Origin: Peiella sedimenti
Lineage (GTDB): Bacteria; Pseudomonadota; Alphaproteobacteria; Caulobacterales; Caulobacteraceae
Length of the DNA stretch: 64,000 bases
Reading direction: 5' to 3'
NCBI RefSeq assembly: GCF_030504955.1
Contig: NZ_JAUKTR010000003.1
Coordinates: 1 to 64,000, forward strand
Of the stretch, positions 52,389-61,106 are shown one piece after another; within the stretch, counting starts at the first letter, position 1, and each line of letters begins with the position of its first letter. Below the pieces are notes generated by a model. It was not told the DNA's origin. It did no database searches and worked only from the letters and a program-made list of their open reading frames with translations. A program made the translations under genes and the position numbers.

Positions 52389-52449
52389 GTCGCGCCTCCA
52401 ATGTTTGCTATTGGTGACACGATGTAAAAAATAATAGACACGGCGTCAA
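52384..52449 (-). promoter_or_regulatory. Promoter and candidate operator of the XRE operon
   Basis: On the minus strand TTGACG (52444-52449) and TACATC (52421-52426) are separated by 17 bases, within an unusually AT-rich stretch. GACACG (plus-strand reading) occurs three times in direct orientation at 52384-52389, 52416-52421 and 52437-52442; the last two are 21 bases apart, two helical turns, and flank the promoter core. They are plausible binding sites for the XRE regulator. Confidence 0.5.
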
Positions 52450-52461
52450 GCCGGTTTGACG

Positions 52462-52638
52462 TCACCCGTCTTCGTGGTCCACCAGGTCCAGCCGCGCGGG
52501 CGGCGGCGGACGTCTCAGGCGGCGCTTGAGATAGGGGCGGCCGATCGCGTCGGCCCAGGCCAGGCGGCTCAAGTGATAGGCGGCCTGCTTGCGCTGCGCC
52601 TCCTCCACGAGGCGGGGATCAACAGGGGCGGGGCGCAT
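52462..52638 (-). CDS. Small basic hypothetical protein (58 residues)
   Basis: A short open frame with ATG at 52638 and TGA at 52462 gives 58 residues, beginning MRPAPVDPRLVEEAQRKQAA and containing the motif YHLSRLAWADAIGRPYLKRR, a short proline run and an acidic end (LVDHEDG). A helical, basic core and alpha-like composition look natural rather than a shadow, and no competing gene occupies the region. It lies 66 bases after mutM on the same strand. The function is unknown. Confidence 0.5.
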   Translation of the reverse strand: MRPAPVDPRLVEEAQRKQAAYHLSRLAWADAIGRPYLKRRLRRPPPPARLDLVDHEDG

Positions 52639-52704
52639 GGCTCTCTTCCACAGGGGTCCTGCGAAGGGAACGCCTCAGCCTCAGAAAGGATTCATTGCGG
52701 CCGT

Positions 52705-53565
52705 TCAGGCTCGCTGACACGCCGGACAGTAGAAGGTGGACCGCCCGCCCTGCACGACGCGGCGGATCACGCCCCCATCCTCACGCCCGCAGGCCTCGCC
52801 CTCGCGACCATAGGCGTCGAAGCGGTGCTGGAAATAGCCCTGGCCGCCCTCCGCATTGGCGAAATCCTTCAGGGTGGAGCCGCCCGCGGCGATGGCCTCG
52901 GTCAGCACGTCGCGGATCGCAGCCGTCAGGGTCTCCAGCCGGGCCGCCGAGACCTTGCCTGCCGGCTTCAGCGGCGAAATCTTCGCCCGCCAAAGGGCTT
53001 CGCACACATAGATGTTGCCCAGCCCCGCCACGATGCGCTGGTCCAGCAGGCTGACCTTGATGTTCTGGCGCCGGCCCTCGAACGCGGTCTTGAGGTGGGC
53101 GGCCGAAAAGGCGTTGCCGAGAGGCTCGGGGCCCAGGCCCGCGAACCATGGATGGGCCTCAACCCGATCCGTCGGGACCAGCCCCATGAAGCCGAAGCGC
53201 CGCGCATCGGCGAAGCCCACCCGCGTGCGGCCGGTCGGCCCCGTGGCGCACAGGCTCATATGTTCGTGCTTCTCGCCGATGGGGGCGGGTTCCTCGAACT
53301 CGCCCAGCTGGCGGCCGTCGAGCGTAAAGCGCCCCGTCATGCCCAGATGCGTGACCCAGGTCTCGCCGATCGACAACGGCATGAGCAGGTACTTGGCCCG
53401 GCGGTTCACCGCCTCGACCGCCGCTCCGTCCAGCCGGTCGGCGAACCGCTCGGGGAATGGGAATCGCAAGTCCGGCCGGTTCTGGCGCACATGGCTCAGC
53501 CGCGCGCCGGCCAGCACCGGTTCAAGACCTCGCCGGACCGTCTCGACCTCGGGAAGCTCGGGCAC
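52705..53565 (-). CDS. mutM: Formamidopyrimidine-DNA glycosylase
   Basis: MutM removes 8-oxoguanine and ring-opened purines from DNA. The 286-residue protein starts with GTG and then PELPEVETVRRGLEP, exposing the catalytic N-terminal Pro and the essential Glu. ADARRFGFM-type and LLDQRIVAGLGNIYVCEAL are the lesion-binding and helix-two-turn-helix parts. The C-terminal finger is unusual: GEACGREDGGVIRRVVQGG keeps only one of the first two Cys, while FYCPACQRA keeps the second pair. It is divergent from the OPT transporter gene and belongs to the dnaA neighbourhood. An in-frame codon further upstream is rejected because Pro must follow the initiator. Confidence 0.94.
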   Translation of the reverse strand: MPELPEVETVRRGLEPVLAGARLSHVRQNRPDLRFPFPERFADRLDGAAVEAVNRRAKYLLMPLSIGETWVTHLGMTGRFTLDGRQLGEFEEPAPIGEKHEHMSLCATGPTGRTRVGFADARRFGFMGLVPTDRVEAHPWFAGLGPEPLGNAFSAAHLKTAFEGRRQNIKVSLLDQRIVAGLGNIYVCEALWRAKISPLKPAGKVSAARLETLTAAIRDVLTEAIAAGGSTLKDFANAEGGQGYFQHRFDAYGREGEACGREDGGVIRRVVQGGRSTFYCPACQRA

Positions 53566-53690
53566 TCGCCCCTCCTGAAAGTTGGCGGGACAGATGCGAC
53601 GGAAGGGGCCCGGGTGCAATCCGTACAAGGCCGATTGCCGAGCGCCGATTTCTCAGCTTACCTCCCGCGCCTGGGGAGGGAGAACCCACA

Positions 53691-55745
53691 ATGACAGACG
53701 CCGCACCGGCCGCGCCCGCATCGGGCCGCCGCATCGAACTGACCCTGCGCGCCCTTATTCTGGGTTGCCTGCTGGCGGTGGTCTTCACCGCGGCCAATAC
53801 CTACCTGGGCCTGCGGGTCGGCCTGACCTTCGCCTCCGCGATTCCGGCGGCGGTCATCTCCATGGCGCTGTTGCGGGCGTTCAAGAGCTCGACCATCTGG
53901 GAGAATATGACCGTCCAGACCGTGGCCTCGGTGGGCGGCGCCATGAGCTCCATCATCTTTGTGCTGCCGGGCCTGGTCATGATCGGCTGGTGGCGCGACT
54001 TCCCCATCTGGGAATCCATCGCCATCTGCATTCTGGGCGGGGTGCTGGGCGTGACCTTCTCCATCCCGCTGCGCCGGGCCCTCGTGGTGGGCGGCGGGCT
54101 GCCCTATCCCGAAGGCGTCGCCGCCGCCGAGGTGCTGAAGGTCGGCTCGCGCGGCGCCCACCAGTGCGAAGCCGCCGTGCGCGAGAACAAGATCGGCCTG
54201 TGGTTGGTGGTCTGGACGTCGGTGGTCTCGGCCGCCTTCGCCTGGCTGGCGGCGGCGCGCGTATTCGCAGGCGAGGCCGCCCGATTCGTCAAGCTGCCGG
54301 CCGCCCTGGGCGGCGGCGCGACGGGCCTGGGCTTTGGCATGCAGTTCGCGCTGCTGGGCGCGGGACACCTGATCGGCCTGACCGTAGGTCTGGCCCAGCT
54401 GTTTGGCCTGTTGTGCGCCTGGCTGATCGCCGTGCCGATCCTGACATCGCCCGACACGGTGGCGTGGCTGACGGCCAACGGCCTGCCTTCGGTCGCCGCG
54501 ACCATGCCCGCAGGTACGCCCGCCGAAGAGCTGGCCACCAATGTCTGGCGCAACGAGGTGCGCTTCATGGGCGCCGGGGTCATCGGCGTGGCGGCCATCT
54601 GGACGCTGGTCAAGCTGGCCGGACCCCTGATCGGCGGGCTGACCTCGGCGCTCGCCGCCAACGCCCGACGCAAGGGCGGCCAAGCGCTGGAGATCACTGA
54701 GCAAGACATTCCGATCAATCTGGTCGGCGGTCTGTCGGTGCTGGCCCTGGCCGGCATCGCCGCCCTCTTGGCCTGGTTCGCCAACACGTCTCCGGTGCTG
54801 GCGGGCTCCAGCCTCATACTGGTTCTAGGCGGCATCCTTTATGTGATCCTGATCGGCTTCGCCGTCGCCGCCGTATGCGGCTACATGGCCGGCCTGATCG
54901 GCAGCTCGAACAGCCCGGTCTCGGGCGTGGGCATCCTGGCCATCGTCATTTCGTCGCTGCTGATGCTGGGGGTTATGGCGGTTGCGGGCGTGCCGGCTGA
55001 TCCGGCCTTCATCGCCTATGCCCTGATCGTCACGGCCATCGTCTTCGCCGTGGCGGTGATCGCCAACGACAACCTGCAGGACCTCAAGACCGGTCAGCTG
55101 GTCGCCGCCACTCCCTGGCGTCAGCAGACCGCCCTGATCGTCGGCGTCGCGGCGGGCGCGGTGGTGATCCCCTACGTGCTGAACGCGCTCAACCGCGCCT
55201 TCGGTTTCGAAGGCGGTCCCGCGGGCATCGCCGCCGAGCCCCTAGCGGCGCCCCAGGCGACGCTGATCTCGGCGCTCGCCAGAGGGGTGATCGGCGGCGA
55301 TCTGCGCTGGGATCTGATCGCCGTGGGCGCCGTGATCGGCGTCGCGGTCATCGTGCTGGACGCCGTGCTGAGCGGGGCCACCAAAGGGCGGATCAAGCTG
55401 CCGCCGCTGGCGGTGGGCATCGGCTTCTACCTGCCGGCGGCGGTGACCATGACGCTGGTCATCGGCGCGGTCAGCGGCTGGCTGTACGAGAAGGGCATCG
55501 CCAAGACTCGCTTCGCCGAGGTGGGCCGCCGAATGGGCGTCCTGATGGCGTCGGGCCTGATCGTCGGCGAGAGCCTGTTTGGGGTATTCAACGCGGCGAT
55601 TATCGGAGCGACCGAGAATGAGGCGCCCTTCGCGGTCTTCGGCCTGCCCGAGACGTGGCCCGCCATGCTGATCGGGGTGGTCGTGTTCTTCGCGGTGACC
55701 GTGCTGATGTACCGCTGGGTGCGCGGCCGCGCGGCCAAGGTCTAG
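53691..55745 (+). CDS. OPT family oligopeptide transporter
   Basis: A 684-residue inner-membrane transporter of the oligopeptide transporter family with about 15 hydrophobic segments. Recognisable pieces are TLRALILGCLLAVVFTAANT followed by YLGLRVGLTFASAIPAAVIS, ENMTVQTVASVGGAMSSIIF, LPYPEGVAAAEVLKVG, and YMAGLIGSSNSPVSGVGIL. Bacterial members are thought to import small peptides or metal chelates; the substrate here is unknown. The ATG at 53691 follows GGGAGGGAG. It is divergent from mutM and convergent with the metallophosphoesterase gene, 19 bases away. Confidence 0.9.
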   Translation: MTDAAPAAPASGRRIELTLRALILGCLLAVVFTAANTYLGLRVGLTFASAIPAAVISMALLRAFKSSTIWENMTVQTVASVGGAMSSIIFVLPGLVMIGWWRDFPIWESIAICILGGVLGVTFSIPLRRALVVGGGLPYPEGVAAAEVLKVGSRGAHQCEAAVRENKIGLWLVVWTSVVSAAFAWLAAARVFAGEAARFVKLPAALGGGATGLGFGMQFALLGAGHLIGLTVGLAQLFGLLCAWLIAVPILTSPDTVAWLTANGLPSVAATMPAGTPAEELATNVWRNEVRFMGAGVIGVAAIWTLVKLAGPLIGGLTSALAANARRKGGQALEITEQDIPINLVGGLSVLALAGIAALLAWFANTSPVLAGSSLILVLGGILYVILIGFAVAAVCGYMAGLIGSSNSPVSGVGILAIVISSLLMLGVMAVAGVPADPAFIAYALIVTAIVFAVAVIANDNLQDLKTGQLVAATPWRQQTALIVGVAAGAVVIPYVLNALNRAFGFEGGPAGIAAEPLAAPQATLISALARGVIGGDLRWDLIAVGAVIGVAVIVLDAVLSGATKGRIKLPPLAVGIGFYLPAAVTMTLVIGAVSGWLYEKGIAKTRFAEVGRRMGVLMASGLIVGESLFGVFNAAIIGATENEAPFAVFGLPETWPAMLIGVVVFFAVTVLMYRWVRGRAAKV

Positions 55746-55764
55746 GCCCCGCGCGGGCCAGGCC

Positions 55765-56553
55765 TCAGCGCCTGATCCGCTCCAGGTGCCAGGTGCGCTG
55801 CGGCTCGAAGTGGGAGCCGGTCCAGCCCATGGCGGTGACCTCGATCCCGGTCTCGTCCCACTCGATGCAGTTGTAGCCGACGGGCGCGCCGCGCTCGCGT
55901 AAGGAAAGCGTGCCGCAGCCCACGGCGTAGGAGCAGTGCTCGCCCATCTTCACCGGCAGGGCGAAGGGCACGTGGACGTGACCGCTCATGATCAGATCGA
56001 CGCCGGCCTCGGCGAAAATCTGGGCCGCCTCGCGCCCCCGCTTGACCTCGCCGGTCATGGGCGCGCCGATCATCTCGATCAGGGGGTGGTGACAGGCCAG
56101 CACGCGCAGCACGCCGGCCGGCGCCGTGCGCAGGGCCGCCGCCGCCCGGCGAGTCTGATCCAGGTCGATGACGCCCTTGGACCAGTTCAGCCGAGCCTGC
56201 CAACCGCGGGCCGTGGCCACGCCTCGGACCATGAGCTTGTCCGAAAGGTATTGGTGGTCGTGGGCCGGGTGGCCCACCATCTCCTCGAACCGCCGCCAGG
56301 GATGCAAGATGCGCGCGACGGGGTCCCAGTAGGGCACGTCGTGATTGCCGATGATGACGAACACCGGCTCGGGCATGGCGTTGATCCATTCGGCCGCCGC
56401 GGCGAACTCACGGCGATAACCCTGCTGGGTGATGTCGCCCGAAATCAGCACCAGGTCCGGCGGGTTCTCGTGCGCCAGGCGCATGGCTTCGTCCACGGCG
56501 GGGCGGTTCTCGACGCCGAAGTGGATGTCCGAATAGTGCAGGATACGACCCAT
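55765..56553 (-). CDS. Metallophosphoesterase
   Basis: A 262-residue calcineurin-like phosphoesterase. The five blocks are all present: ILHYSDIHFG with the Asp-His metal ligands, DLVLISGDITQQG, VFVIIGNHDVPYWD, LACHHPLIEMIG and LIMSGHVHVPFAL. The two-metal site should hydrolyse a phosphodiester or phosphomonoester; members of this layout include cyclic nucleotide phosphodiesterase-like proteins, but the substrate is not clear. It is cytoplasmic by lack of a signal. The ATG at 56553 is preferred to an upstream TTG. It is 12 bases downstream of the lipid kinase gene, so the two form an operon. Confidence 0.9.
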   Translation of the reverse strand: MGRILHYSDIHFGVENRPAVDEAMRLAHENPPDLVLISGDITQQGYRREFAAAAEWINAMPEPVFVIIGNHDVPYWDPVARILHPWRRFEEMVGHPAHDHQYLSDKLMVRGVATARGWQARLNWSKGVIDLDQTRRAAAALRTAPAGVLRVLACHHPLIEMIGAPMTGEVKRGREAAQIFAEAGVDLIMSGHVHVPFALPVKMGEHCSYAVGCGTLSLRERGAPVGYNCIEWDETGIEVTAMGWTGSHFEPQRTWHLERIRR

Positions 56554-56565
56554 GACGCCCAAGGC

Positions 56566-57498
56566 TTACACGGAATCGGCGGCGGCTTCAGGCTTGGGCG
56601 CCAGGGCGCGGAAGGCGCGAGGCACGAACTTCACCTGAAGTTCCGAACCCAGGTGCATGGTCTCGCCGTCGATGATGGCCGGGATGGGCCGTCGCGCCAT
56701 GGCCCTGGCGCGGGTGATGGTGCGGGTCTTGACCGACGGGTCGTGACGCCAGTCCGAAAAGGCCGCCGTGGCCGCCAGATGGAAGACCTCGCGCGCGCCC
56801 GCAGGGTCCAGCAGGGCCGCCTCCAGCCCGACCGGGCGATCCAGCGCCTTTGAGATCATGGGGCTGAGCAGCACCAGGGCTTCGCCGCGCCGGAACGGAT
56901 CGTTCTCCAGCTGAAAACGGGCGCGGTGGGAGAAGGCCCGCCGCATGGCGCGCCGTCCGTAGAGCCAGGCCAGGCGCAGCTTGCCCGTGCGCACCGCCTC
57001 ACGCGCCGGCGCCCACAGGGCGGGCGATCCCAGGATGGCGGCCACATAGAAGGCCTCGCCGTTGATCTCGCCCCCGGCGACGGTGTGTTCGACGCCTTCG
57101 GTCAGGGCGCTTTCCAGGGCCTGGCGCCAGTCGGTCGTGCCGTACAGGGCGCGCGGCAGCATGTTCATGGTGCCGCCCGGCAGGGGGGCGATGGCCGGGC
57201 CGTCCGGCCCCGCGCGCGCCGCCACGGTGCGGGCCGTGCCGTCGCCGGCCAGCACCACGATCAGGTCCGGCTCGGCCGAGAAGGCGTCGTCCAGCGTCGG
57301 GCCCATGCGCTCGGGGTCCAGCTCGGCGATGCGGAAGTCACAGGCGTAGCCCTGCATCAGGGCCTCGGCCTCGAGCGCGGCCTTGGCCCCCACGCTGCCC
57401 GAGCGGGGGTTGATGACGATCTCGATGCGCTTCAGCGGGAAGTGCGGGGTCAACCCGCGGGCCGGGGCGGCAGGCGTCTCGGTCACGGGGGGCTCCAT
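56566..57498 (-). CDS. Diacylglycerol/lipid kinase family protein
   Basis: A 310-residue protein with the diacylglycerol kinase catalytic fold. The start RIEIVINPRSGSVG near residue 24, VVLAGDGTARTVAARAG near 82 and IAPLPGGTMNMLPRALYG are the ATP- and substrate-binding motifs; the second half is the beta-sandwich domain typical of YegS-like kinases. The likely role is phosphorylating a diacylglycerol or related lipid. The ATG at 57498 is chosen; the frame stays open far upstream, but only antisense to the divergent nfuA and tsaB genes. It precedes the phosphoesterase gene by 12 bases. Confidence 0.88.
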   Translation of the reverse strand: MEPPVTETPAAPARGLTPHFPLKRIEIVINPRSGSVGAKAALEAEALMQGYACDFRIAELDPERMGPTLDDAFSAEPDLIVVLAGDGTARTVAARAGPDGPAIAPLPGGTMNMLPRALYGTTDWRQALESALTEGVEHTVAGGEINGEAFYVAAILGSPALWAPAREAVRTGKLRLAWLYGRRAMRRAFSHRARFQLENDPFRRGEALVLLSPMISKALDRPVGLEAALLDPAGAREVFHLAATAAFSDWRHDPSVKTRTITRARAMARRPIPAIIDGETMHLGSELQVKFVPRAFRALAPKPEAAADSV

Positions 57499-57579
57499 CA
57501 ACGCGGCAACGCTTGGGCAGGGGCGCGGTTCCGGCCCGAAGCCTTGCGCGGGAGCCCTCGCGGGCGCATGTGACGGCCC

Positions 57580-58143
57580 ATGTTCATCCAGACCGAGCAG
57601 ACTCCAAATCCCGACGCCGTCAAGTTTCTCCCGGGACGAGACGTCTCGCCAGGCGGTCCCCACGACTTCACCAGCGTGGAGGAGGCGGCGCGATCGCCCT
57701 TGGCCGCCGCCCTGTTCGAGATCGACGGCGTCGTCGGCGTGTTCCTGGGCGAGGACTTCATCGCGGTGACGCGCGGCGGTCCGCTTGGCTGGGAACAGCT
57801 GAGGGCACCGGTGCTGTCGGCCATCATGGACCACTACCTGTCGGGCCGCCCGGCGGTGCTGGGCGAGGGCGAGAGCCTGCCGGAGGGGCCGGTCTATGAG
57901 GGCGAGGCGGGCCAGATCGTCGAGGAGATCCGCCAACTGCTGGACACGCGCATCCGCCCGGCGGTGGCGCAGGACGGGGGCGACGTGCTGTTCGACCACT
58001 TCGACATGGAGACCGGCGTGCTGACGCTGAAGATGCGCGGCGCCTGCGCCGGCTGCCCGTCTTCGACGGCGACGCTGAAAGCCGGCATCGAGACCATGAT
58101 GAAGACCTACGTGCCCGAGATCAGCTCGGTCGAAGCGGCCTAG
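57580..58143 (+). CDS. NifU-like Fe-S scaffold/carrier protein (Nfu type)
   Basis: A 187-residue iron-sulfur carrier. The N-terminal Nfu domain starts MFIQTEQTPNPDAVKFLPG, with GVFLGEDFIAVTRG. The C-terminal NifU domain has RPAVAQDGGDVLFDHFDM and the cluster-binding CxxC in GACAGCPSSTATLKAGIE. Full-length Nfu proteins deliver 4Fe-4S clusters to targets such as lipoate synthase and aconitase. It is the first gene of the plus-strand run nfu-tsaB-rimI, with tsaB 12 bases downstream. Confidence 0.92.
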   Translation: MFIQTEQTPNPDAVKFLPGRDVSPGGPHDFTSVEEAARSPLAAALFEIDGVVGVFLGEDFIAVTRGGPLGWEQLRAPVLSAIMDHYLSGRPAVLGEGESLPEGPVYEGEAGQIVEEIRQLLDTRIRPAVAQDGGDVLFDHFDMETGVLTLKMRGACAGCPSSTATLKAGIETMMKTYVPEISSVEAA

Positions 58144-58155
58144 GGGCTCTCGCAC

Positions 58156-58785
58156 GTGAAGCTGCTGGCCATCGACACGGCGCTGTCGGCCTGTACGGCG
58201 GTGGTGCTGGCGGATGGGCGCCTGGCCGCCGTCCGCACCGAGGAAATGGCGCGCGGTCACCAGGAGCGGCTGGCGCCGCTTGTCCAAGAGGTCATGGCCG
58301 AGTGGGGTGAGGGCTTCACGCAGCTGGACCGGATCGGCGTGACCCTGGGGCCGGGCTCGTTCACCGGCCTGCGCGTAGGGCTGGCCTTCGCCAAAGGGTT
58401 GGCCCTGGCGCTGGACAGGCCGCTGGTCGGCGTCGGCACGTTGGAGGCCCTGGCGGCCACGGCCGGCTTCGAAGGACGGCTGGCGACGGTGCTGCCTTCG
58501 CGCGACGGCGCGGCCATTCAAGGGTTCGACGGAGAGGCGCCGCCGCTGGGCCCGCCGCGCTGGGCGAACTGGGACGAGGCCGAAGCCCTGTGCCGCGACT
58601 GGCGGATCGAACATCTGGCGGGTGAAGCGCCGGGGGGCTTCGCCGGGCTGCCGTTTCAGCCGGTCCGCGCGCCAGATCCCGAAGCCCTGGCGCGGCTGGT
58701 GGCCCGAACCCATCCCGGCGGAGTGACGCCCATCTATCTGCGCCCGCCGGACGCCAAGCTCCCTCAAGCCAAGGCGCGGCCGTGA
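58156..58785 (+). CDS. tsaB: tRNA threonylcarbamoyladenosine biosynthesis protein TsaB
   Basis: TsaB is the non-catalytic partner of TsaD in forming t6A37 in ANN-decoding tRNAs. The 209-residue protein has the family start KLLAIDTALSACTAVVL, the signature GVTLGPGSFTGLRVGLAFAK near residue 71 and LDRPLVGVGTLEALAATA. It starts with GTG at 58156 and is coupled to rimI by a GTGA overlap. The gene order nfu-tsaB-rimI-fur is that of Caulobacter-type genomes. It has no zinc or ATP-binding residues of its own, as expected. Confidence 0.92.
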   Translation: MKLLAIDTALSACTAVVLADGRLAAVRTEEMARGHQERLAPLVQEVMAEWGEGFTQLDRIGVTLGPGSFTGLRVGLAFAKGLALALDRPLVGVGTLEALAATAGFEGRLATVLPSRDGAAIQGFDGEAPPLGPPRWANWDEAEALCRDWRIEHLAGEAPGGFAGLPFQPVRAPDPEALARLVARTHPGGVTPIYLRPPDAKLPQAKARP

Positions 58786-59219
58786 CGCCTCAGCGCGCCC
58801 GAGCGGCTGACGCGGCCCAGCTGGCGGTCATCCACGCCGAGAGCTTTCCCGATCGGCCCTGGGACGCAGCCTATCTTGAGCGCTTGCTGGGCGAGCCCGG
58901 CGTCTCGGCCTGGCGCTCGGGCGAGGCGGGCTTTCTGATCATCCGCGAAGCGGCGGGCGAGGCCGAAATCCTGACCCTCGCGGTTCGCACCGCCGCACGC
59001 CGCCAGGGCCTGGCGCGCGGTCTTATCCGTACGGCGCTGGAGGAAATCGGCGCGGAACGCCTGTTCCTGGAGGTGGCCGACGACAACGCCGCGGCCCTGG
59101 CTCTCTATGCCGGACTGGGCTTTGAGAAGGTGGGCTTTCGCCCCCGCTATTACCCGCGCGCTGACGCCGCCGCGGCGGACGCGCACATTCTGGCGCTGGA
59201 TGTGACGCGAACGGCTTAA
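58782..59219 (+). CDS. rimI: Ribosomal protein S18-alanine N-acetyltransferase
   Basis: A 145-residue GNAT acetyltransferase. The acetyl-CoA-binding motif is RTAARRQGLARGLIRTALEE near residue 68; AERLFLEVADDNAAALALY and GFEKVGFRPRYYPR match RimI, including the C-terminal aromatic cluster. RimI acetylates the N-terminal Ala of ribosomal protein S18; its gene is frequently next to tsaB, which supports the assignment. The GTG start overlaps the tsaB TGA stop. Confidence 0.9.
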   Translation: MTPQRARAADAAQLAVIHAESFPDRPWDAAYLERLLGEPGVSAWRSGEAGFLIIREAAGEAEILTLAVRTAARRQGLARGLIRTALEEIGAERLFLEVADDNAAALALYAGLGFEKVGFRPRYYPRADAAAADAHILALDVTRTA

Positions 59220-59251
59220 CAGCCGCGCCTGACCGGCCTAGTTTGCGGCCC

Positions 59252-59671
59252 ATGGACCGGATCGAGAAACTCTGCGTCGAGCGCGGCATGCGCATGACCG
59301 ACCAGCGCCGCACCATCGCACGCGTCCTCTCGGGCGCGACGGACCACCCGGACGTGGAAGAGTTGTACCGCCGCGCCTCGGCCGTCGATCCGAATATCTC
59401 GATCGCCACCGTCTATCGCACGGTGCGCCTGTTCGAAGAGGCCGGCGTCGTGGAGCGTCACGACTTCGGCGACGGCCGCAGCCGCTATGAAGAGGCGGGC
59501 GACGAGCATCATGATCACCTGATCGACGCCCGCTCGGGCAAGGTCGTGGAGTTCTATGACGCCGAGATCGAGGCGCTGCAGACCAAGATCGCCGAGCGCC
59601 TGGGCTACCGTCTGATCGGCCACAAGCTGGAGCTTTACGCCGTGCCCCTGGACGAGGCGGAGAAGGGCTGA
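59252..59671 (+). CDS. fur: Ferric uptake regulator Fur
   Basis: A 139-residue Fur family repressor. The winged helix includes GMRMTDQRRTIARVL and ISIATVYRTVRLFEEAGVV; the regulatory metal site is in HDFGDGRSRYEEAGDEHHDHL. The C-terminal CxxC zinc pair of many Fur proteins is absent here, which is common in alphaproteobacterial Fur and Irr-related proteins. The cluster tsaB-rimI-fur-miaB supports a true Fur (CC0057 type in Caulobacter) over Zur; a separate Zur-like gene is at 24668. The ATG at 59252 is preferred over an upstream TTG. Confidence 0.88.
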   Translation: MDRIEKLCVERGMRMTDQRRTIARVLSGATDHPDVEELYRRASAVDPNISIATVYRTVRLFEEAGVVERHDFGDGRSRYEEAGDEHHDHLIDARSGKVVEFYDAEIEALQTKIAERLGYRLIGHKLELYAVPLDEAEKG

Positions 59672-59732
59672 CGCCCCGGCGTCGCAACGCCGCCTTGCTC
59701 CTTTGCCGCCCCTTGCGTCATAAGGCCTGCCC

Positions 59733-61106
59733 ATGACCGGAGCCCTTCCCGCCCGGCGGCTGTTCATCAAGACCTACGGCTGCCAGATGAACGTCTATGA
59801 CAGCGAGCGCATGGCCGATGTGCTGCGCCCGCTGGGCTATGGGTTGGCGGACGGTCCGGAGGACGCGGACCTGGTGGTGCTGAACACCTGTCACATCCGC
59901 GAGAAGGCGGCCGAGAAGGTCTATTCCGAGCTGGGTCGCCTGAAGGCGCTGCGCGAGGCGCGGCTCGAGCAGGGCCTGCCCCGCTCGACGATCGTCGTGG
60001 CCGGCTGCGTGGCCCAGGCGGAGGGCGAGGAGATCATGCGTCGCCAGCCCGCCGTGGACATGGTGGTGGGCCCGCAGGCCTATCACCAGTTGCCCGAGCT
60101 GATCGCCCGGGCCGGCCGCCAGTTGGGCGAGCGGGTGGCCGCCGAGTTTGAACCGAACGCCAAGTTCGACGCCCTGCCCAAGACCCGCGAGGCCACGGGG
60201 CCGACCGCCTTCCTGACCATCCAGGAGGGCTGCGACAAGTTCTGCACCTTCTGTGTGGTGCCCTATACCCGCGGCGCCGAGTGGAGCCGGCCGGCCGAGG
60301 CCGTGCTGGCCGAGGCGCGGGCCCTGGCTGAGCGTGGCGTGCGCGAGGTCACCCTGCTGGGCCAGAACGTCAACGCCTATGCGGGCGAAGGTGTTGGCGG
60401 CGAGCCCTGGTCCCTGGCGCGGCTGGCCTTCGCCCTGGCCGAGATCCCGGGGCTGGACCGCATCCGGTATACGACCAGCCATCCCAACGATTTCAGCGAA
60501 GACCTGATCGCGGCTCACCGCGACCTGCCCCAGCTGATGCCCTATCTGCACCTGCCGGTGCAGTCGGGATCGGACAAGATCCTGCGGGCCATGAACCGCA
60601 AGCACGGGTCGGCGGCCTACATCGCGCTTATCGAGCGGCTGCGCGAGGCGCGCCCGGACCTGGCCCTGTCGGGCGACTTCATCGTCGGCTTCCCGGGCGA
60701 GACCGACAGGGACTTCGAGGCGACCATGGAGCTGGTGCGTCGGGTGAACTACGCCTCGGCCTTCTCGTTCCTCTACAGCGCCCGACCCGGCACGCCCGCC
60801 GCCGCCATGCCGGGACAGGTGGAGCAGGGCGTCGCCGAAGAGCGGCTTCAGGCGTTGCAGGCCCTATTGCGCGACCAGCAGCAGGCCTTCGGTGAAATCC
60901 AGGTGGGCAAGACCCTTCCCGTGCTGTTCGAAAAGCCCGGCCGCAGGCCCGGCCAGGGGGTCGGCCGCTCACCCTATCTGCAGTCCGTCTTCGCCGAGGA
61001 CGCGGACCGCCTGATGGGCCAGATCGTCGAGGTGCGCATCGACGCGGCCACGCCCAATGCGCTGAGCGGAACCGTAGTGGACGCGCGGGCGCTGTGCCCC
61101 GCATGA
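59733..61106 (+). CDS. miaB: tRNA-2-methylthio-N6-dimethylallyladenosine synthase MiaB
   Basis: MiaB adds a methylthio group to i6A37 of tRNAs reading UNN codons. The 457-residue radical SAM methylthiotransferase has the N-terminal cluster cysteines in [26 protein letters not shown] and [12 protein letters not shown], and the radical SAM triad in [17 protein letters not shown] near residue 160. The C-terminal TRAM domain ends around [18 protein letters not shown]. Length and order are normal. Its TGA stop overlaps the ATG of the phoH-like gene (ATGA). Confidence 0.96.
   Translation: MTGALPARRLFIKTYGCQMNVYDSERMADVLRPLGYGLADGPEDADLVVLNTCHIREKAAEKVYSELGRLKALREARLEQGLPRSTIVVAGCVAQAEGEEIMRRQPAVDMVVGPQAYHQLPELIARAGRQLGERVAAEFEPNAKFDALPKTREATGPTAFLTIQEGCDKFCTFCVVPYTRGAEWSRPAEAVLAEARALAERGVREVTLLGQNVNAYAGEGVGGEPWSLARLAFALAEIPGLDRIRYTTSHPNDFSEDLIAAHRDLPQLMPYLHLPVQSGSDKILRAMNRKHGSAAYIALIERLREARPDLALSGDFIVGFPGETDRDFEATMELVRRVNYASAFSFLYSARPGTPAAAMPGQVEQGVAEERLQALQALLRDQQQAFGEIQVGKTLPVLFEKPGRRPGQGVGRSPYLQSVFAEDADRLMGQIVEVRIDAATPNALSGTVVDARALCPA

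Noticed and set aside
57499..58767. Upstream extension of the lipid kinase frame by about 420 codons
   Set aside because: It runs antisense to nfu and tsaB, has artefact-like composition, and the family start lies at 57498.
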